A DNA stretch of 64,000 nucleotides from Burkholderia sp. D-99 (GCF_011605345.1 NZ_JAAOXM010000002.1:1240001-1304000), one strand, 5' to 3'. Counted from the first letter of the stretch, positions 46,544 to 57,114 are shown. Numbers and translations are program-made. Notes: generated by a model not told the origin, from the sequence alone.

Positions 46544-47716
46544 ATGAGCGAGACGAAAGACGCAGCAGCACCGGCCGCCGCAGGCGCATTCAAGCCGAAG
46601 AAGTCGGTGGCGCTGTCGGGCGTGACGGCCGGCAACACGGCGCTGTGCACGGTCGGCAAGACCGGCAACGACCTGCACTACCGCGGCTACGACATTCTCG
46701 ACGTCGCCGAATCGTGCGAATTCGAGGAAATCGCGCATCTGCTCGTGCACGGCACGCTGCCGAACCTGACCGAACTGGCCGCGTACAAGACCAAGCTGCG
46801 CGCGCTGCGCGGCCTGCCGAGCGCGCTGAAGGTGGCGCTCGAGCAGATCCCGGCGTCCGCGCACCCGATGGACGTGATGCGCACGGGCGTGTCGGTGCTC
46901 GGCACCGTGCTGCCGGAGAAGGACGACCACAACCTGCCGGGCGCGCGCGACATCGCCGACCGCCTGATGGCATCGCTCGGCTCGATGCTGCTGTACTGGT
47001 ATCACTTCTCGCACAACGGCAAGCGCATCGAGACGGAAACCGACGACGACTCGATCGGCGGCCACTTCCTGCACCTGCTGCACGGCAAGACGCCGTCGAA
47101 GTCGTGGGTCGAGGCGATGCACACGTCGCTGATCCTGTACGCGGAACACGAATTCAACGCATCGACGTTCACGGGCCGCGTGATCGCGGGCACGGGCTCG
47201 GACATCTACTCGGCGATCACCGGCGCGATCGGTGCGCTGCGCGGGCCGAAGCACGGCGGCGCGAACGAAGTCGCGTATGAGATCCAGAGCCGCTACAGCT
47301 CGCCGGACGACGCGGAAGCCGACATCCGCCGCCGCGTCGAGAACAAGGAAGTCGTGATCGGCTTCGGCCACCCGGTCTACACGATCTCCGATCCGCGCAA
47401 CAAGGTGATCAAGGGCGTCGCGCACAAGCTGTCGAAGGAAGCGGGCGACGTGAAGCTGTTCAACATCGCCGAGCGCCTCGAATCGGTGATGTGGGACGCG
47501 AAGAAGATGTTCCCGAACCTCGACTGGTTCAGCGCGGTGTCGTATCACATGATGGGCGTGCCGACCGCGATGTTCACGCCGCTGTTCGTGATCTCGCGCA
47601 CGTCGGGCTGGAGCGCGCACATCATCGAGCAACGCGTCGACAACAAGATCATCCGCCCGAGCGCGAACTACACCGGTCCGGAAGACCTGCAGTTCGTGCC
47701 GATCGAGAAGCGCTGA
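46544..47716 (+). CDS. prpC: 2-methylcitrate synthase PrpC
   Basis: 390 residues, citrate-synthase fold. Catalytic histidine regions are [12 protein letters not shown] and [13 protein letters not shown], and the [16 protein letters not shown] segment is typical of methylcitrate synthases. It condenses propionyl-CoA with oxaloacetate. Start at ATG 46544 after GGAGAG. 115 bp after prpB in the same operon. Confidence 0.96.
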   Translation: MSETKDAAAPAAAGAFKPKKSVALSGVTAGNTALCTVGKTGNDLHYRGYDILDVAESCEFEEIAHLLVHGTLPNLTELAAYKTKLRALRGLPSALKVALEQIPASAHPMDVMRTGVSVLGTVLPEKDDHNLPGARDIADRLMASLGSMLLYWYHFSHNGKRIETETDDDSIGGHFLHLLHGKTPSKSWVEAMHTSLILYAEHEFNASTFTGRVIAGTGSDIYSAITGAIGALRGPKHGGANEVAYEIQSRYSSPDDAEADIRRRVENKEVVIGFGHPVYTISDPRNKVIKGVAHKLSKEAGDVKLFNIAERLESVMWDAKKMFPNLDWFSAVSYHMMGVPTAMFTPLFVISRTSGWSAHIIEQRVDNKIIRPSANYTGPEDLQFVPIEKR

Positions 47717-47797
47717 TCGCCCGCCGCGCATGCCGGCACCCGTGATGCGGGCCGCCGGCGCGCGTGGAACGTCATACCCAGATTCCCGCCCCACATC

Positions 47798-50395
47798 ATG
47801 AATACCGCCAACCGCAAACCCCTGCCCGGCACGTCGCTGGACTATTTCGACGCGCGTGCCGCGGTCGACGCGATCGCGCCCGGCGCCTACGACACGCTGC
47901 CGTACACGTCGCGCGTGCTCGCCGAAAACCTCGTGCGCCGCTGCGACCCGGCGACACTCGCCGATTCGCTGAAGCAGATCATCGAGCGCAAGCGCGAACG
48001 CGACTTCCCGTGGTTCCCGGCGCGCGTGGTGTGCCACGACATCCTCGGGCAGACGGCGCTCGTCGACCTCGCGGGCCTGCGTGACGCGATCGCCGACGGC
48101 GGCGGCGACCCGGCCAAGGTGAACCCGGTCGTGCCCGTGCAGCTGATCGTCGACCACTCGCTCGCGGTCGAATGCGGGGGCTTCGATCCGGACGCGTTCG
48201 CAAAGAACCGCGCGATCGAGGATCGCCGCAACGAGGATCGCTTCCACTTCATCGAGTGGACGAAGAAGGCGTTCGAGAACGTCGACGTGATCCCGCCGGG
48301 CAACGGCATCATGCACCAGATCAACCTCGAGAAAATGTCGCCGGTGATCCAGGTCAGCGGCGATGGCGTCGCGTATCCGGACACCTGCGTCGGCACCGAC
48401 AGCCACACGCCGCACGTCGACGCGCTCGGCGTGATCGCGATCGGCGTCGGCGGCCTCGAAGCGGAGAACGTGATGCTCGGCCGCGCGTCGTGGATGCGCC
48501 TGCCCGACATCGTCGGCGTCGAGCTGACCGGCAAGCGCCAGCCCGGCATCACCGCGACCGACGTCGTGCTCGCGCTGACCGAGTTCCTGCGCAAGGAAAA
48601 GGTGGTCGGCGCGTACCTGGAATTCCGTGGCGTTGGCGCGGCGAGCCTCACGCTCGGCGATCGCGCGACGATCTCGAACATGGCGCCCGAATACGGCGCG
48701 ACGGCTGCGATGTTCTTCATCGACGGCCAGACGACCGACTACCTGCGCCTCACCGGCCGCAGCGACGAGCAGGTGAAGCTGGTCGAGACCTACGCGAAGG
48801 CGGCGGGCCTGTGGGCCGATACGCTCGCCAACGCGCAATACGAGCGCACGCTCACGTTCGACCTGTCGAGCGTCGTGCGCAACATGGCCGGCCCGTCGAA
48901 CCCGCACAAGCGGCTGCCGACGTCCGATCTCGCCGCGCGCGGGATTGCCGGCCAGTGGGAAGAGAAGGCGGGCGAGATGCCCGACGGCGCGGTGATCATC
49001 GCCGCGATCACGAGCTGCACGAACACCAGCAACCCGCGCAACGTGATCGCCGCGGCCTTGCTCGCGCGCAACGCGAACGCGAAGGGCCTCGTGCGCAAGC
49101 CGTGGGTGAAGAGCTCGCTCGCGCCGGGCTCGAAGGCGGTCGAACTGTATCTGGAAGAAGCGAACCTGCTGCCCGAACTCGAGAAGCTCGGTTTCGGCAT
49201 CGTCGCGTTCGCGTGCACGACCTGCAACGGGATGTCGGGCGCGCTCGACCCGAAGATCCAGCAGGAAATCGTCGATCGCGACCTGTACGCGACGGCCGTG
49301 CTGTCCGGTAACCGCAACTTCGACGGCCGCATCCACCCGTACGCGAAGCAGGCGTTCCTCGCATCGCCGCCGCTCGTCGTCGCGTATGCGATCGCCGGCA
49401 CGATCCGCTTCGACATCGAGAAGGACGTGCTCGGCCACGATCAGGACGGCAAGCCCGTCACGCTGAAGGACATCTGGCCGACCGACGAGGAGATCGATGC
49501 GATCGTCGCGTCGAGCGTGAAGCCCGAGCAGTTCCGCAAGGTCTACGAGCCGATGTTCGCGCGTAGCGCCGATGCGGGCGAGCGCGCGGCGCCGCTGTAC
49601 GACTGGCGCGCGCAGAGCACGTACATCCGCCGTCCGCCGTACTGGGAAGGCGCGTTGGCCGGCGAGCGTACGCTGCAAGGAATGCGCCCGCTTGCGGTGC
49701 TCGGCGACAACATCACGACCGACCACCTGTCGCCGTCGAACGCGATCCTGCTGGACAGCGCGGCCGGCGAATATCTCGCGAAGATGGGCCTGCCGGAAGA
49801 AGACTTCAACTCGTACGCGACGCACCGGGGAGACCACCTGACCGCGCAGCGCGCGACCTTCGCGAACCCGACGCTGATCAACGAGATGGCGGTCGTCGAC
49901 GGCGCGGTGAAGAAGGGCTCGCTCGCGCGCGTCGAGCCGGAAGGCAAGGTCATGCGGATGTGGGAAGCGATCGAGACGTACATGAATCGCAAGCAGCCGC
50001 TGATCGTCGTGGCCGGCGCCGACTACGGCCAGGGCTCGTCGCGCGACTGGGCCGCGAAGGGCGTGCGGCTCGCGGGCGTCGAGGCGATCGCCGCCGAAGG
50101 CTTCGAGCGGATCCACCGCACGAACCTGATCGGGATGGGCGTGCTGCCGCTCGAGTTCAAGCCGGGCACGAACCGGACGACGCTCGGCATCGACGGCACC
50201 GAGACCTTCGACGTGATCGGCGAGCGCACGCCGCGCGCCGACCTGACGCTCGTGATTCACCGCAAGAACGGCGAGCGCGTCGAGGTGCCGATGACGTGCC
50301 GGCTCGATACCGCCGAGGAAGTGTCGATCTACGAAGCGGGCGGCGTGCTGCAGCGTTTCGCGCAGGACTTCCTCGAATCGTCGCAGGCGGCCTGA
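47798..50395 (+). CDS. acnD: Fe/S-dependent 2-methylcitrate dehydratase AcnD
   Basis: 865 residues, aconitase family. Cluster cysteines lie in TSCTNTSNPRN and ACTTCNGMSG; the substrate loop YGQGSSRDWAAKG is intact. Its position between prpC and prpF identifies it as AcnD, which dehydrates 2-methylcitrate to a 2-methyl-aconitate isomer and replaces PrpD. Confidence 0.96.
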   Translation: MNTANRKPLPGTSLDYFDARAAVDAIAPGAYDTLPYTSRVLAENLVRRCDPATLADSLKQIIERKRERDFPWFPARVVCHDILGQTALVDLAGLRDAIADGGGDPAKVNPVVPVQLIVDHSLAVECGGFDPDAFAKNRAIEDRRNEDRFHFIEWTKKAFENVDVIPPGNGIMHQINLEKMSPVIQVSGDGVAYPDTCVGTDSHTPHVDALGVIAIGVGGLEAENVMLGRASWMRLPDIVGVELTGKRQPGITATDVVLALTEFLRKEKVVGAYLEFRGVGAASLTLGDRATISNMAPEYGATAAMFFIDGQTTDYLRLTGRSDEQVKLVETYAKAAGLWADTLANAQYERTLTFDLSSVVRNMAGPSNPHKRLPTSDLAARGIAGQWEEKAGEMPDGAVIIAAITSCTNTSNPRNVIAAALLARNANAKGLVRKPWVKSSLAPGSKAVELYLEEANLLPELEKLGFGIVAFACTTCNGMSGALDPKIQQEIVDRDLYATAVLSGNRNFDGRIHPYAKQAFLASPPLVVAYAIAGTIRFDIEKDVLGHDQDGKPVTLKDIWPTDEEIDAIVASSVKPEQFRKVYEPMFARSADAGERAAPLYDWRAQSTYIRRPPYWEGALAGERTLQGMRPLAVLGDNITTDHLSPSNAILLDSAAGEYLAKMGLPEEDFNSYATHRGDHLTAQRATFANPTLINEMAVVDGAVKKGSLARVEPEGKVMRMWEAIETYMNRKQPLIVVAGADYGQGSSRDWAAKGVRLAGVEAIAAEGFERIHRTNLIGMGVLPLEFKPGTNRTTLGIDGTETFDVIGERTPRADLTLVIHRKNGERVEVPMTCRLDTAEEVSIYEAGGVLQRFAQDFLESSQAA

Positions 50396-50419
50396 CGGGC
50401 GCACAACGGGAACACAGAC

Positions 50420-51613
50420 ATGGCTCATATTCCTCAAATCAGGATTCCCGCGACCTATATCCGCGGCGGCACCAGCAAGGGCGTGTTCTTCCGGCTGCAG
50501 GACCTGCCGGACGCCGCGCAGGCGCCGGGCGCCGCGCGTGACGCGCTGCTGCTGCGCGTGATCGGCAGCCCCGATCCGTACGGCAAGCAGATCGACGGGA
50601 TGGGCGGCGCGACGTCGTCCACCAGCAAGACGGTGATCGTGTCGAAGAGCACGCGGCCCGGCCACGACGTCGACTACCTGTTCGGCCAGGTCTCGATCGA
50701 CAAGGCATTCGTCGACTGGACCGGCAACTGCGGCAACCTGTCGGCGGCGGTCGGCCCGTTCGCGATCAGCGGCGGGCTCGTCGATCCGGCGCGCGTGCCG
50801 CGCGACGGCGTCGCGACCGTGCGGATCTGGCAGGCGAACATCGGCAAGACGATCGTCGCGCATGTGCCGGTCACGAACGGCGCGGTGCAGGAGACGGGCG
50901 ACTTCGAGCTGGACGGTGTCACGTTCCCGGCCGCCGAGGTGCAGCTCGAGTTCATGGACCCGGCCGCGGAGGAAGAAGGCGCAGGCGGGTCGATGTTCCC
51001 GACCGGCAACCTCGTCGACGATCTCGCGGTGCCGGGCGTCGGCACGCTGAAGGCGACGATGATCAACGCGGGCATCCCGACGATCTTCGTCGAGGCGGAA
51101 GCGATCGGCTATACGGGCACCGAGTTGCAGGACGCGATCAACGGCGATGCGAAGGCGCTCGAGAAGTTCGAGACGATCCGCGCGCACGGCGCGCTGCGCA
51201 TGGGCCTGATCGATACGCTCGATGAAATCGCGACGCGGCAGCACACGCCGAAGATCGCGTTCGTCGCGAAGCCGGCCGATTATGTTGCGTCGAGCGGCAA
51301 GCGCGTGAACGCGGGCGACGTCGACCTGCTGGTGCGCGCGATGTCGATGGGCAAGCTGCACCACGCGATGATGGGCACGGCGGCGGTCGCGATCGGCACG
51401 GCCGCGGCGATCCCCGGCACGCTCGTCAATCTGGCGGCGGGCGGCGGCGAACGCAACGCGGTGCGCTTTGGCCATCCGTCGGGCACGCTGCGCGTCGGCG
51501 CGGAAGCGCAGCAGCAGGAGAACGGCGAGTGGACCGTCACGAAGGCGATCATGAGCCGCAGCGCGCGCGTGCTGATGGAAGGCTGGGTGCGGGTGCCGGG
51601 CGACGCGTTCTGA
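50420..51613 (+). CDS. prpF: 2-methylaconitate isomerase PrpF
   Basis: 397 residues, diaminopimelate-epimerase-like fold. Motifs: YIRGGTSKGVFF near the start, DWTGNCGNLSAAVG with the active-site Cys, and MGTAAVAIGTAAAIPG. PrpF converts the trans isomer made by AcnD into the cis form used by the final hydratase, which must be encoded elsewhere (no acnB here). Starts 24 bp after acnD. Confidence 0.96.
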   Translation: MAHIPQIRIPATYIRGGTSKGVFFRLQDLPDAAQAPGAARDALLLRVIGSPDPYGKQIDGMGGATSSTSKTVIVSKSTRPGHDVDYLFGQVSIDKAFVDWTGNCGNLSAAVGPFAISGGLVDPARVPRDGVATVRIWQANIGKTIVAHVPVTNGAVQETGDFELDGVTFPAAEVQLEFMDPAAEEEGAGGSMFPTGNLVDDLAVPGVGTLKATMINAGIPTIFVEAEAIGYTGTELQDAINGDAKALEKFETIRAHGALRMGLIDTLDEIATRQHTPKIAFVAKPADYVASSGKRVNAGDVDLLVRAMSMGKLHHAMMGTAAVAIGTAAAIPGTLVNLAAGGGERNAVRFGHPSGTLRVGAEAQQQENGEWTVTKAIMSRSARVLMEGWVRVPGDAF

Positions 51614-51639
51614 TCGTTGCTGGCGGTATCGATGGAGAT

Positions 51640-51669
51640 GCGGGCGGCTTCGGCCGCCCGCGTCGTTTC
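51640..51669. terminator. Terminator between prpF and the hydrolase gene
   Basis: GCGGGCGGC-TTCG-GCCGCCCGC, a 9-bp perfect stem with a UUCG tetraloop, followed by GTCGTTTC. It can serve both convergent operons. Confidence 0.8.
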
Positions 51670-51671
51670 AG

Positions 51672-52610
51672 TCAGCCGTGCAGGAAGCGGCGCAGCGCGT
51701 CGTGGCTCAGTCGGCGCGCCGTTTCGGACACACGTGCGCCGGGCACGATGTCGAAACCGTGCACGCCGCCGGGCAGCACGTGCAGTTCGGTCGGCACGCC
51801 CGCGCGGAGCAGGCGCTGCGCGTAGTCCAGATTTTCATCGAGGAACAGGTCGAGCGAGCCGACCGACAGGAACGCGGGCGGCAGGCCGTCGAGCCGCGTG
51901 GCGCGTGCAGCCGCAGCGTATGGCGACACGCCGTCGATGCCCGGCGCGTGACCGAGCAGCGAGGTCCAGCCGAACCGGTTGTTGGCCGCGTGCCAGACGA
52001 ATTCGCCGGCATGTGGATGCGGCGTGCGCGTGCAGGTGCGATCGTCGAGCATCGGATAGACCAGATGCTGGAACGCGAGCCGGTATTCGCCGCGGTCGCG
52101 GGCCAGCAGCGCCAGCGCGGCGGCGAGCCCGCCGCCCGCGCTCTCGCCTGCCACGCCGATGCGGGCCGCGTCGATGCCGAGCGTATCGGCATGGCGGAAG
52201 ACCCATGCGAGCGCCGCGTAGCAATCCTCGATCGCGCCGGGAAACGCGGTCTCCGGCGCGAGCCGGTAGTCGATCGAGATCAACGCGCAGCCGAGCTGCG
52301 TCACGAGAGACCGGTGCACCGCCTCGAGATCGTTCGCCTTGCCGCGCACAAAGCCGCCTCCGTGCATGTGAACGATTGCCGGGAGCGGGGGCGCTTGATG
52401 GTCGGGCAGGTAGACGAGGACCGGGACGTCCGGCGCGCCGGCAGGGCCGGGCACCGTGCGGCGCTCGAGCGTGCTGCCGGCAAGGTCGGGCGGCGGCAGC
52501 GGCAGCACGCGTTCGCGCGACTGTGCGAGGTTGTCGAGGCCGAGCGTGACGGTCGGCCAGGTGTCGAGCAGCGGGCGGATTTCAGGATCGACGAGATGCA
52601 GGGTGTCCAA
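51672..52610 (-). CDS. Alpha/beta hydrolase of the hormone-sensitive lipase family
   Basis: 312 residues. Oxyanion motif HMHGGGF, nucleophile elbow GESAGGG (Ser), and catalytic Asp/His regions SLDLFLDENL and GGVHGFD. The frame is open further upstream, but a TTG at 52610 with GGAG eight bases before it gives the family-sized protein MDTLHLVDPEIR. It is an esterase or lipase; as last gene of a catabolic operon it may release an acid from an ester taken up by the operon's transporter. Confidence 0.88.
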   Translation of the reverse strand: MDTLHLVDPEIRPLLDTWPTVTLGLDNLAQSRERVLPLPPPDLAGSTLERRTVPGPAGAPDVPVLVYLPDHQAPPLPAIVHMHGGGFVRGKANDLEAVHRSLVTQLGCALISIDYRLAPETAFPGAIEDCYAALAWVFRHADTLGIDAARIGVAGESAGGGLAAALALLARDRGEYRLAFQHLVYPMLDDRTCTRTPHPHAGEFVWHAANNRFGWTSLLGHAPGIDGVSPYAAAARATRLDGLPPAFLSVGSLDLFLDENLDYAQRLLRAGVPTELHVLPGGVHGFDIVPGARVSETARRLSHDALRRFLHG

Positions 52611-52648
52611 CGCGTAGCTCCATCGTGAAGGTGGGCGGTGCACCGCGG

Positions 52649-53803
52649 TCAGAGCACGCTGCGCGCGATGACCCAACGATGCACCTCGGTCGGGCCTTCG
52701 AAGATGCGCATCAGCCGCGCTTCGCTGGCCATCTGCTGCAACGGCATTTCCTTCGTCATGCCCATCGCGCCGAGCGTCTGCATCGCATGATCGATGACGC
52801 TCGATGCCATTTCGGTGGCGAACACCTTGACCATCGAGATCTGCGTGCGTGCATCCTGCCCGGCATCCACGCGCGCGGCCGCTTCGTAGGTCATGAGGCG
52901 GCACGCGTGGATCTGCGTGAGCGCGTCGGCGACCCACCACTGGACCGCCTGGCGTTCCGCGAGCGGCACGCCGAAGGTCTTGCGCTGTTTCGCATGGTCG
53001 CACAGCATCGCGACCGCGCGCTCGGCGCGGCCGATGCACCATGCGGCCATCTCCAGCCGCCGGTTCGCGAGCCGTGCCTGCATCGGCGCGAAGCCGGCAC
53101 CTTCCTGGCCCAGTAGTTGCGCGGCGGGAATGCGACAGTCGTCCAGCACGATTTCGTAGGTCGACAGCCCGCCGATCATCGGAATCCGCCGTTCGATGAC
53201 GAAGCCCGGCGTATCGCGGTCGACGATGAACGCCGACATGCCGCCGCGTTTGCCCTTGCTTCGATCGGTGAGCGCCATCACGATCGTCCAGTCGGCTTCG
53301 GGCGCGTGGCTGATCCAGATCTTCCGTCCGTTCAGCACCCAGCTGTCACCGTCGCGCACGGCCGTCGTCGACAACGCGCCCGGGTCCGAGCCGGCGCCCG
53401 GCTCGGAGATCGCCATCGCGGCACGCGTGAGCCCGCGTGCGTACGACTCGAGATAGCGCGCGCGCTGCGCGTCGTCGGCCACTTCGCACAGCATCCGCAG
53501 GTTCGGTGAATCGGGCGGCAGGATGTACGGCGTCACGGTCGTACCGATCGCTTCGTTGACGCCAACCATCGCGACGGCCGGCAGGTCCGAGCCGCCGGCG
53601 TCGAGCGGCGCGTCGAGGCCCCACAGGCCGAGCTGCCGGGAACGCTCGTCGAGGTGTGCGCGTTCTTCGTCGAGCAGCCCGAAGCGCTGGCCGTCGGCCT
53701 CGCGGGCCATGACCGCCGCTTCGAGCGGAATCAGCTCGTCCTGCACGAAACGTGCGACGAGGTCGCGGATCATCCGGTGTTCGAGTTCAAGGTCGAAATT
53801 CAT
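52649..53803 (-). CDS. Acyl-CoA dehydrogenase
   Basis: 384 residues, single ACAD domain. Motifs: AMAISEPGAGSDPGAL (FAD/substrate), WVLNGRKIWISHAPEADW, KVFATEMASSVIDHAMQTLG and IFEGPTEVHRWVIARSVL near the end. The ending resembles ACAD10/11-type enzymes more than medium-chain ones. It oxidises an acyl-CoA to the 2-enoyl-CoA, passing electrons to ETF. Substrate unknown. Separated from the MFS gene by 38 bp. Confidence 0.93.
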   Translation of the reverse strand: MNFDLELEHRMIRDLVARFVQDELIPLEAAVMAREADGQRFGLLDEERAHLDERSRQLGLWGLDAPLDAGGSDLPAVAMVGVNEAIGTTVTPYILPPDSPNLRMLCEVADDAQRARYLESYARGLTRAAMAISEPGAGSDPGALSTTAVRDGDSWVLNGRKIWISHAPEADWTIVMALTDRSKGKRGGMSAFIVDRDTPGFVIERRIPMIGGLSTYEIVLDDCRIPAAQLLGQEGAGFAPMQARLANRRLEMAAWCIGRAERAVAMLCDHAKQRKTFGVPLAERQAVQWWVADALTQIHACRLMTYEAAARVDAGQDARTQISMVKVFATEMASSVIDHAMQTLGAMGMTKEMPLQQMASEARLMRIFEGPTEVHRWVIARSVL

Positions 53804-53841
53804 GGGAGTCGATGTGTGTGAGAAAAGGGAGGTCGATGCCG

Positions 53842-55164
53842 TCAGCCGGCGTTCGCGCGCGACACCGCGCGGGTGCGCAGCGTGCCGAGCAATGCGATGG
53901 CGCCGGCCGCCAGCAGCGCTGCGTTGAAATAGAGGCCGCCGCGCATCGACCCGGTGGCCGTGTTGAGCACGCCCATCAGGAACGGGCTCGCGAACCCGCC
54001 GATCGCGCCGGACATCGTGATCGCCGCGATCGCAACCGCCATCGAGCGCTTCGGCAGCGCGAGCCCCGGCAGCACCCAGAACGCAGGCAATGCCGCGGCG
54101 TGCGTGGCGACCGCGACGCAGAGCGCGATCATCAGGTGCGATGTGCCGGTGGTGCTCGCCAGCCCGGCGAGCGCGGCCGCGCACGCGAGCATTGCGACTG
54201 CGCCGTGCCCGCGCCATTCGCGCCGGCGCTCGGTGCGCCAGCCCATCGCGAGCATGCCGACGATGCCGCACAGGTAGGGCAACGCGGATAGCAGGCCGAT
54301 CTGCATCGCGCCATGCAGGCCGCCGCGATGCAGGATCACGGGCATCCAGAACACGAGCGCGTAGCCGGCTGCCGCGATCGCGAAATTGGCCGCGCACAAC
54401 AGCCAGAAGTCGCGGTGCGCAAGCAGCGGCCGTGCCGTGTTCGCGTCCGGCGCGCCGGCTTCGGCGTGGATGTGCGCGGCGCGCAGTGCGGCCTTGTCGG
54501 CGTCCGACAGCCAGCGCGCGTCGTCCGGCCGGTCGTCGAGAAAGCGCAGCGCGACGAGGCCGAGCACGCTGCTCGGCAGCCCTTCGACGACGAACAGCCA
54601 TTGCCAGCCGCTCAGGCCGGCAGCGCCGTCGAAGTAAGAGAGGATGGCGCCCGATACGGGGCCCGCGATCAGTCCCGCGAGGTACAGCGCGGTCATGAAC
54701 AGCGCGAACGCCTTCGCGCGCTGCCGCGGCGGATACCACGCGCCGAGATAGAACAGGATGCCGGGGAAGAAGCCGGCCTCGAACACGCCGAGCAGAAAGC
54801 GGCACGCGTAGAACTGCGCGGGCGTCGTCACGAACATCGTCGCGGCCGAGCCGAGCCCCCACAGCACCATGATCCGGGCAATCGTCTTGCGTGCGCCGAT
54901 CCGCGCAAGCAGTGCATTGCTCGGAATCTCGAACGCCATGTAGCCGATGAAGAAGATGCCCGCGCCGAGCCCGTAGACGGCGTCGGAGAAGTGCAGTTCG
55001 GCGGCCATCTGCGCGTGCGCGAAACCGATGTTGATCCGGTCGATGAACGACAGCGTGTAGCAGAGGATCAGGAACGGCAGCAGCCGGCGCGAGATCCGGC
55101 GGTAGAGCGCCTGCGTCGCACGATCGTCGACGGCGGCCGGGTGAGTGGAAAGGGTCGGGGTCAT
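53842..55164 (-). CDS. MFS transporter, anion:cation symporter-like
   Basis: 440 residues, 12 helices. The N-terminal SFIDRINIGFAHAQM and EIPSNALLARIGARK motifs are those of the ACS family (phthalate, tartrate, hydroxyphenylacetate permeases). ATG 55164 is favoured over GTG 55170 because GGAG is five bases upstream of the former. It should import the organic acid degraded by the operon. Confidence 0.92.
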   Translation of the reverse strand: MTPTLSTHPAAVDDRATQALYRRISRRLLPFLILCYTLSFIDRINIGFAHAQMAAELHFSDAVYGLGAGIFFIGYMAFEIPSNALLARIGARKTIARIMVLWGLGSAATMFVTTPAQFYACRFLLGVFEAGFFPGILFYLGAWYPPRQRAKAFALFMTALYLAGLIAGPVSGAILSYFDGAAGLSGWQWLFVVEGLPSSVLGLVALRFLDDRPDDARWLSDADKAALRAAHIHAEAGAPDANTARPLLAHRDFWLLCAANFAIAAAGYALVFWMPVILHRGGLHGAMQIGLLSALPYLCGIVGMLAMGWRTERRREWRGHGAVAMLACAAALAGLASTTGTSHLMIALCVAVATHAAALPAFWVLPGLALPKRSMAVAIAAITMSGAIGGFASPFLMGVLNTATGSMRGGLYFNAALLAAGAIALLGTLRTRAVSRANAG

Positions 55165-55174
55165 GGGCACTCCG

Positions 55175-56227
55175 TCAGAAGCGGTGAACGATGCCGAGCG
55201 CGAACACCTGCTCGGTGCCGCCCGGTTGCGGCTGCAGGCCGACGACGATCGTGTTGCGGGCGTCGCCGCCGTTCTTCATGTACAGATAGCGCGCGTAGAG
55301 CGACGTGCGCTTCGACAGCGGATGGTCGTAGCCGACGCCGAGCGCGGTCGCGTCGTTCGCCGAGCCTTTCACGTCGCGGCGCACGACCGAGACGAGCACG
55401 CGATCGAGTGCGCCGACGTTGATCGACGCGCCGACGCTCGCCGTCGAGAACGCGGGCAGGTGCGGCGCCGTGCCGACGCCGTACAGAAACGCGGCGTACA
55501 GCTTGACGCGTGCGAATGCGTAGTTGGCCGCGAACACGTAGTGGCGCGTCGTCGACGGCGAGACGACGGGCGCCAGGTTGCCGGCCGACGTGTCGCCCTG
55601 GAAGCCGGCGCCGAGGTAGAGCCCGCCGATCCGGTACTGAAGCCCCGCGCCGTAGTTGCGCCCGGCCTGCGTGGACAGCGCGTTCGGTGTCGGAAAGCCG
55701 TACGTGGCCATCACGCGCAGGCCGTTCCAGTCGGGGCTCAGATACGACGCGGCCTGATTGAAGCGCGGAATCGGTGGCGTCGTGTTGCTCGTGATCGTGT
55801 CCGTCGACGTCGCGAGCAGCGCGAGCGGGGACAGCCGTTCGTTGAGCCCGAACGGATCGCCGTCATAGACGATGTAGAACGCGGGCGTGTATTGCCGGCC
55901 GAGCCGGAGGTCGCCGTAGCGCGTGTTTTGCAGCGACACGTAGGCCTGCCGGTAGAACAGCGTGCCGCCCTGGAACGATCCGTCGGCCGGCGAGAAGCCG
56001 CTTTCCAGCACGAACTTCGTCGATGTGCCGCCGCCGAGATCCTCGACGCCGGTCAGTCCGAACCGGCTCGTCGACGAGCCGCCGCCGCTTTGCCGTAGGG
56101 TCGACAGGCTGCCGATGCGATCGAATTCGACGTAGCTGTCGACGATCCCGTACAGCGTGACTGACGACGCGTGCGCCGATGTGGCGCACAGCACGCACGC
56201 GCCGATCAGGAGTGCTTTCCGTTGCAT
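55175..56227 (-). CDS. Gram-negative porin
   Basis: 350 residues. Signal peptide cleaved after HA, then SSVTLYGIVDSYVEF, the standard start of Burkholderia/Neisseria-type trimeric porins, SRFGLTGVEDLGGGTSTKFVLE, the RQAYVSL and LRLGRQYTPAF segments of the constriction area, and a C-terminal Phe (GIVHRF). Its place in the operon suggests specific uptake of the operon substrate across the outer membrane. Confidence 0.94.
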   Translation of the reverse strand: MQRKALLIGACVLCATSAHASSVTLYGIVDSYVEFDRIGSLSTLRQSGGGSSTSRFGLTGVEDLGGGTSTKFVLESGFSPADGSFQGGTLFYRQAYVSLQNTRYGDLRLGRQYTPAFYIVYDGDPFGLNERLSPLALLATSTDTITSNTTPPIPRFNQAASYLSPDWNGLRVMATYGFPTPNALSTQAGRNYGAGLQYRIGGLYLGAGFQGDTSAGNLAPVVSPSTTRHYVFAANYAFARVKLYAAFLYGVGTAPHLPAFSTASVGASINVGALDRVLVSVVRRDVKGSANDATALGVGYDHPLSKRTSLYARYLYMKNGGDARNTIVVGLQPQPGGTEQVFALGIVHRF

Positions 56228-56313
56228 GAAGGTGTCTCCGTTCCATGTCTTTTTTGTGGCGCGCCCGCGTTCTGGGAGCGGTTGCGCGCGTGGTGCGGCC
56301 TTGCGTGCCGGGT

Positions 56314-57114
56314 TCAGCGTCCCTTGAACACCGGCTTGCGCTTCTCGAGGAACGCGCGGGCGCCCTCGATCCGGTCCTCGCTCGCGTAGACGTCGGGGCC
56401 GACGTCCAGCCGCAGCGCGGCGGCCACCGGCAGTCCCTGGCTGCGCGTCGCGGTTTCCTTGATGCGGCGGATCGTGAGCGGCGCGTTCGCGGCGATCGTC
56501 TGCGCGAGTTCGCGCACGGTGTCGTCGAGCGCGGCGCCGGGGACGACGCGGTTCAGCAAGCCGGCGCGCTGCGCCTCGTCCGCGTCGAAGCGGCGGCCCG
56601 TGAACAGCAGCTCCATCGCGATCGCGCGCGGCAGCATGCGCGGCAGCAGCACGCTCGCGAAGTTCGCACCCATCCCGACCCGCGCTTCGGGCAGCGCGAA
56701 GGTCGCGTGATCGGCGGCGATCCGCAGGTCGCAGGCGAGCGCGATTTCGCAGCCGCCGCCGATGGCGTGGCCGTTGATTGCCGCGATCGTCGGCTTGCGC
56801 AGTTCGAGGATCAGCTCGTGCACGTTGCGAGCGAGCCCGCGCATCGGCTGCATCCCGCGTATCTCGGGATCGCCGAGATCGACGCCCGCGCTGAACGCGC
56901 GTTCGCCCGCGCCGCGGATCACGATGACGCGGATCGACGGGTCATCGTCGAGCGTGACGAGTTCGTCGCACAGGCGCCGGATCGCGTCGGCGGACAGTGC
57001 ATTGGCGACGTGCGGGCGATGGATCGTCAGCCACGCGATGCCGTCGTCGTCGTTGCGAAGGATCGACGGCGCGTCGTCGCCCGTCAGCGAGGAAAACGAG
57101 CCGGATGCGGTCAT
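56314..57114 (-). CDS. Enoyl-CoA hydratase/isomerase (crotonase) 1
   Basis: 266 residues. Oxyanion-hole motif RAFSAGVDLGD and the two catalytic glutamates expected for hydration are present in IGGGCEIALACDLRIA and ATFALPEARVG. It likely hydrates the enoyl-CoA made by the operon's dehydrogenase. Its ATG overlaps the CoA-transferase stop (ATGA). Confidence 0.92.
   Translation of the reverse strand: MTASGSFSSLTGDDAPSILRNDDDGIAWLTIHRPHVANALSADAIRRLCDELVTLDDDPSIRVIVIRGAGERAFSAGVDLGDPEIRGMQPMRGLARNVHELILELRKPTIAAINGHAIGGGCEIALACDLRIAADHATFALPEARVGMGANFASVLLPRMLPRAIAMELLFTGRRFDADEAQRAGLLNRVVPGAALDDTVRELAQTIAANAPLTIRRIKETATRSQGLPVAAALRLDVGPDVYASEDRIEGARAFLEKRKPVFKGR

Noticed and set aside
46199..51475. 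1758-codon minus-strand frame over the prp operon
   Set aside because: Antisense shadow of prpC, acnD and prpF, which have intact family motifs.
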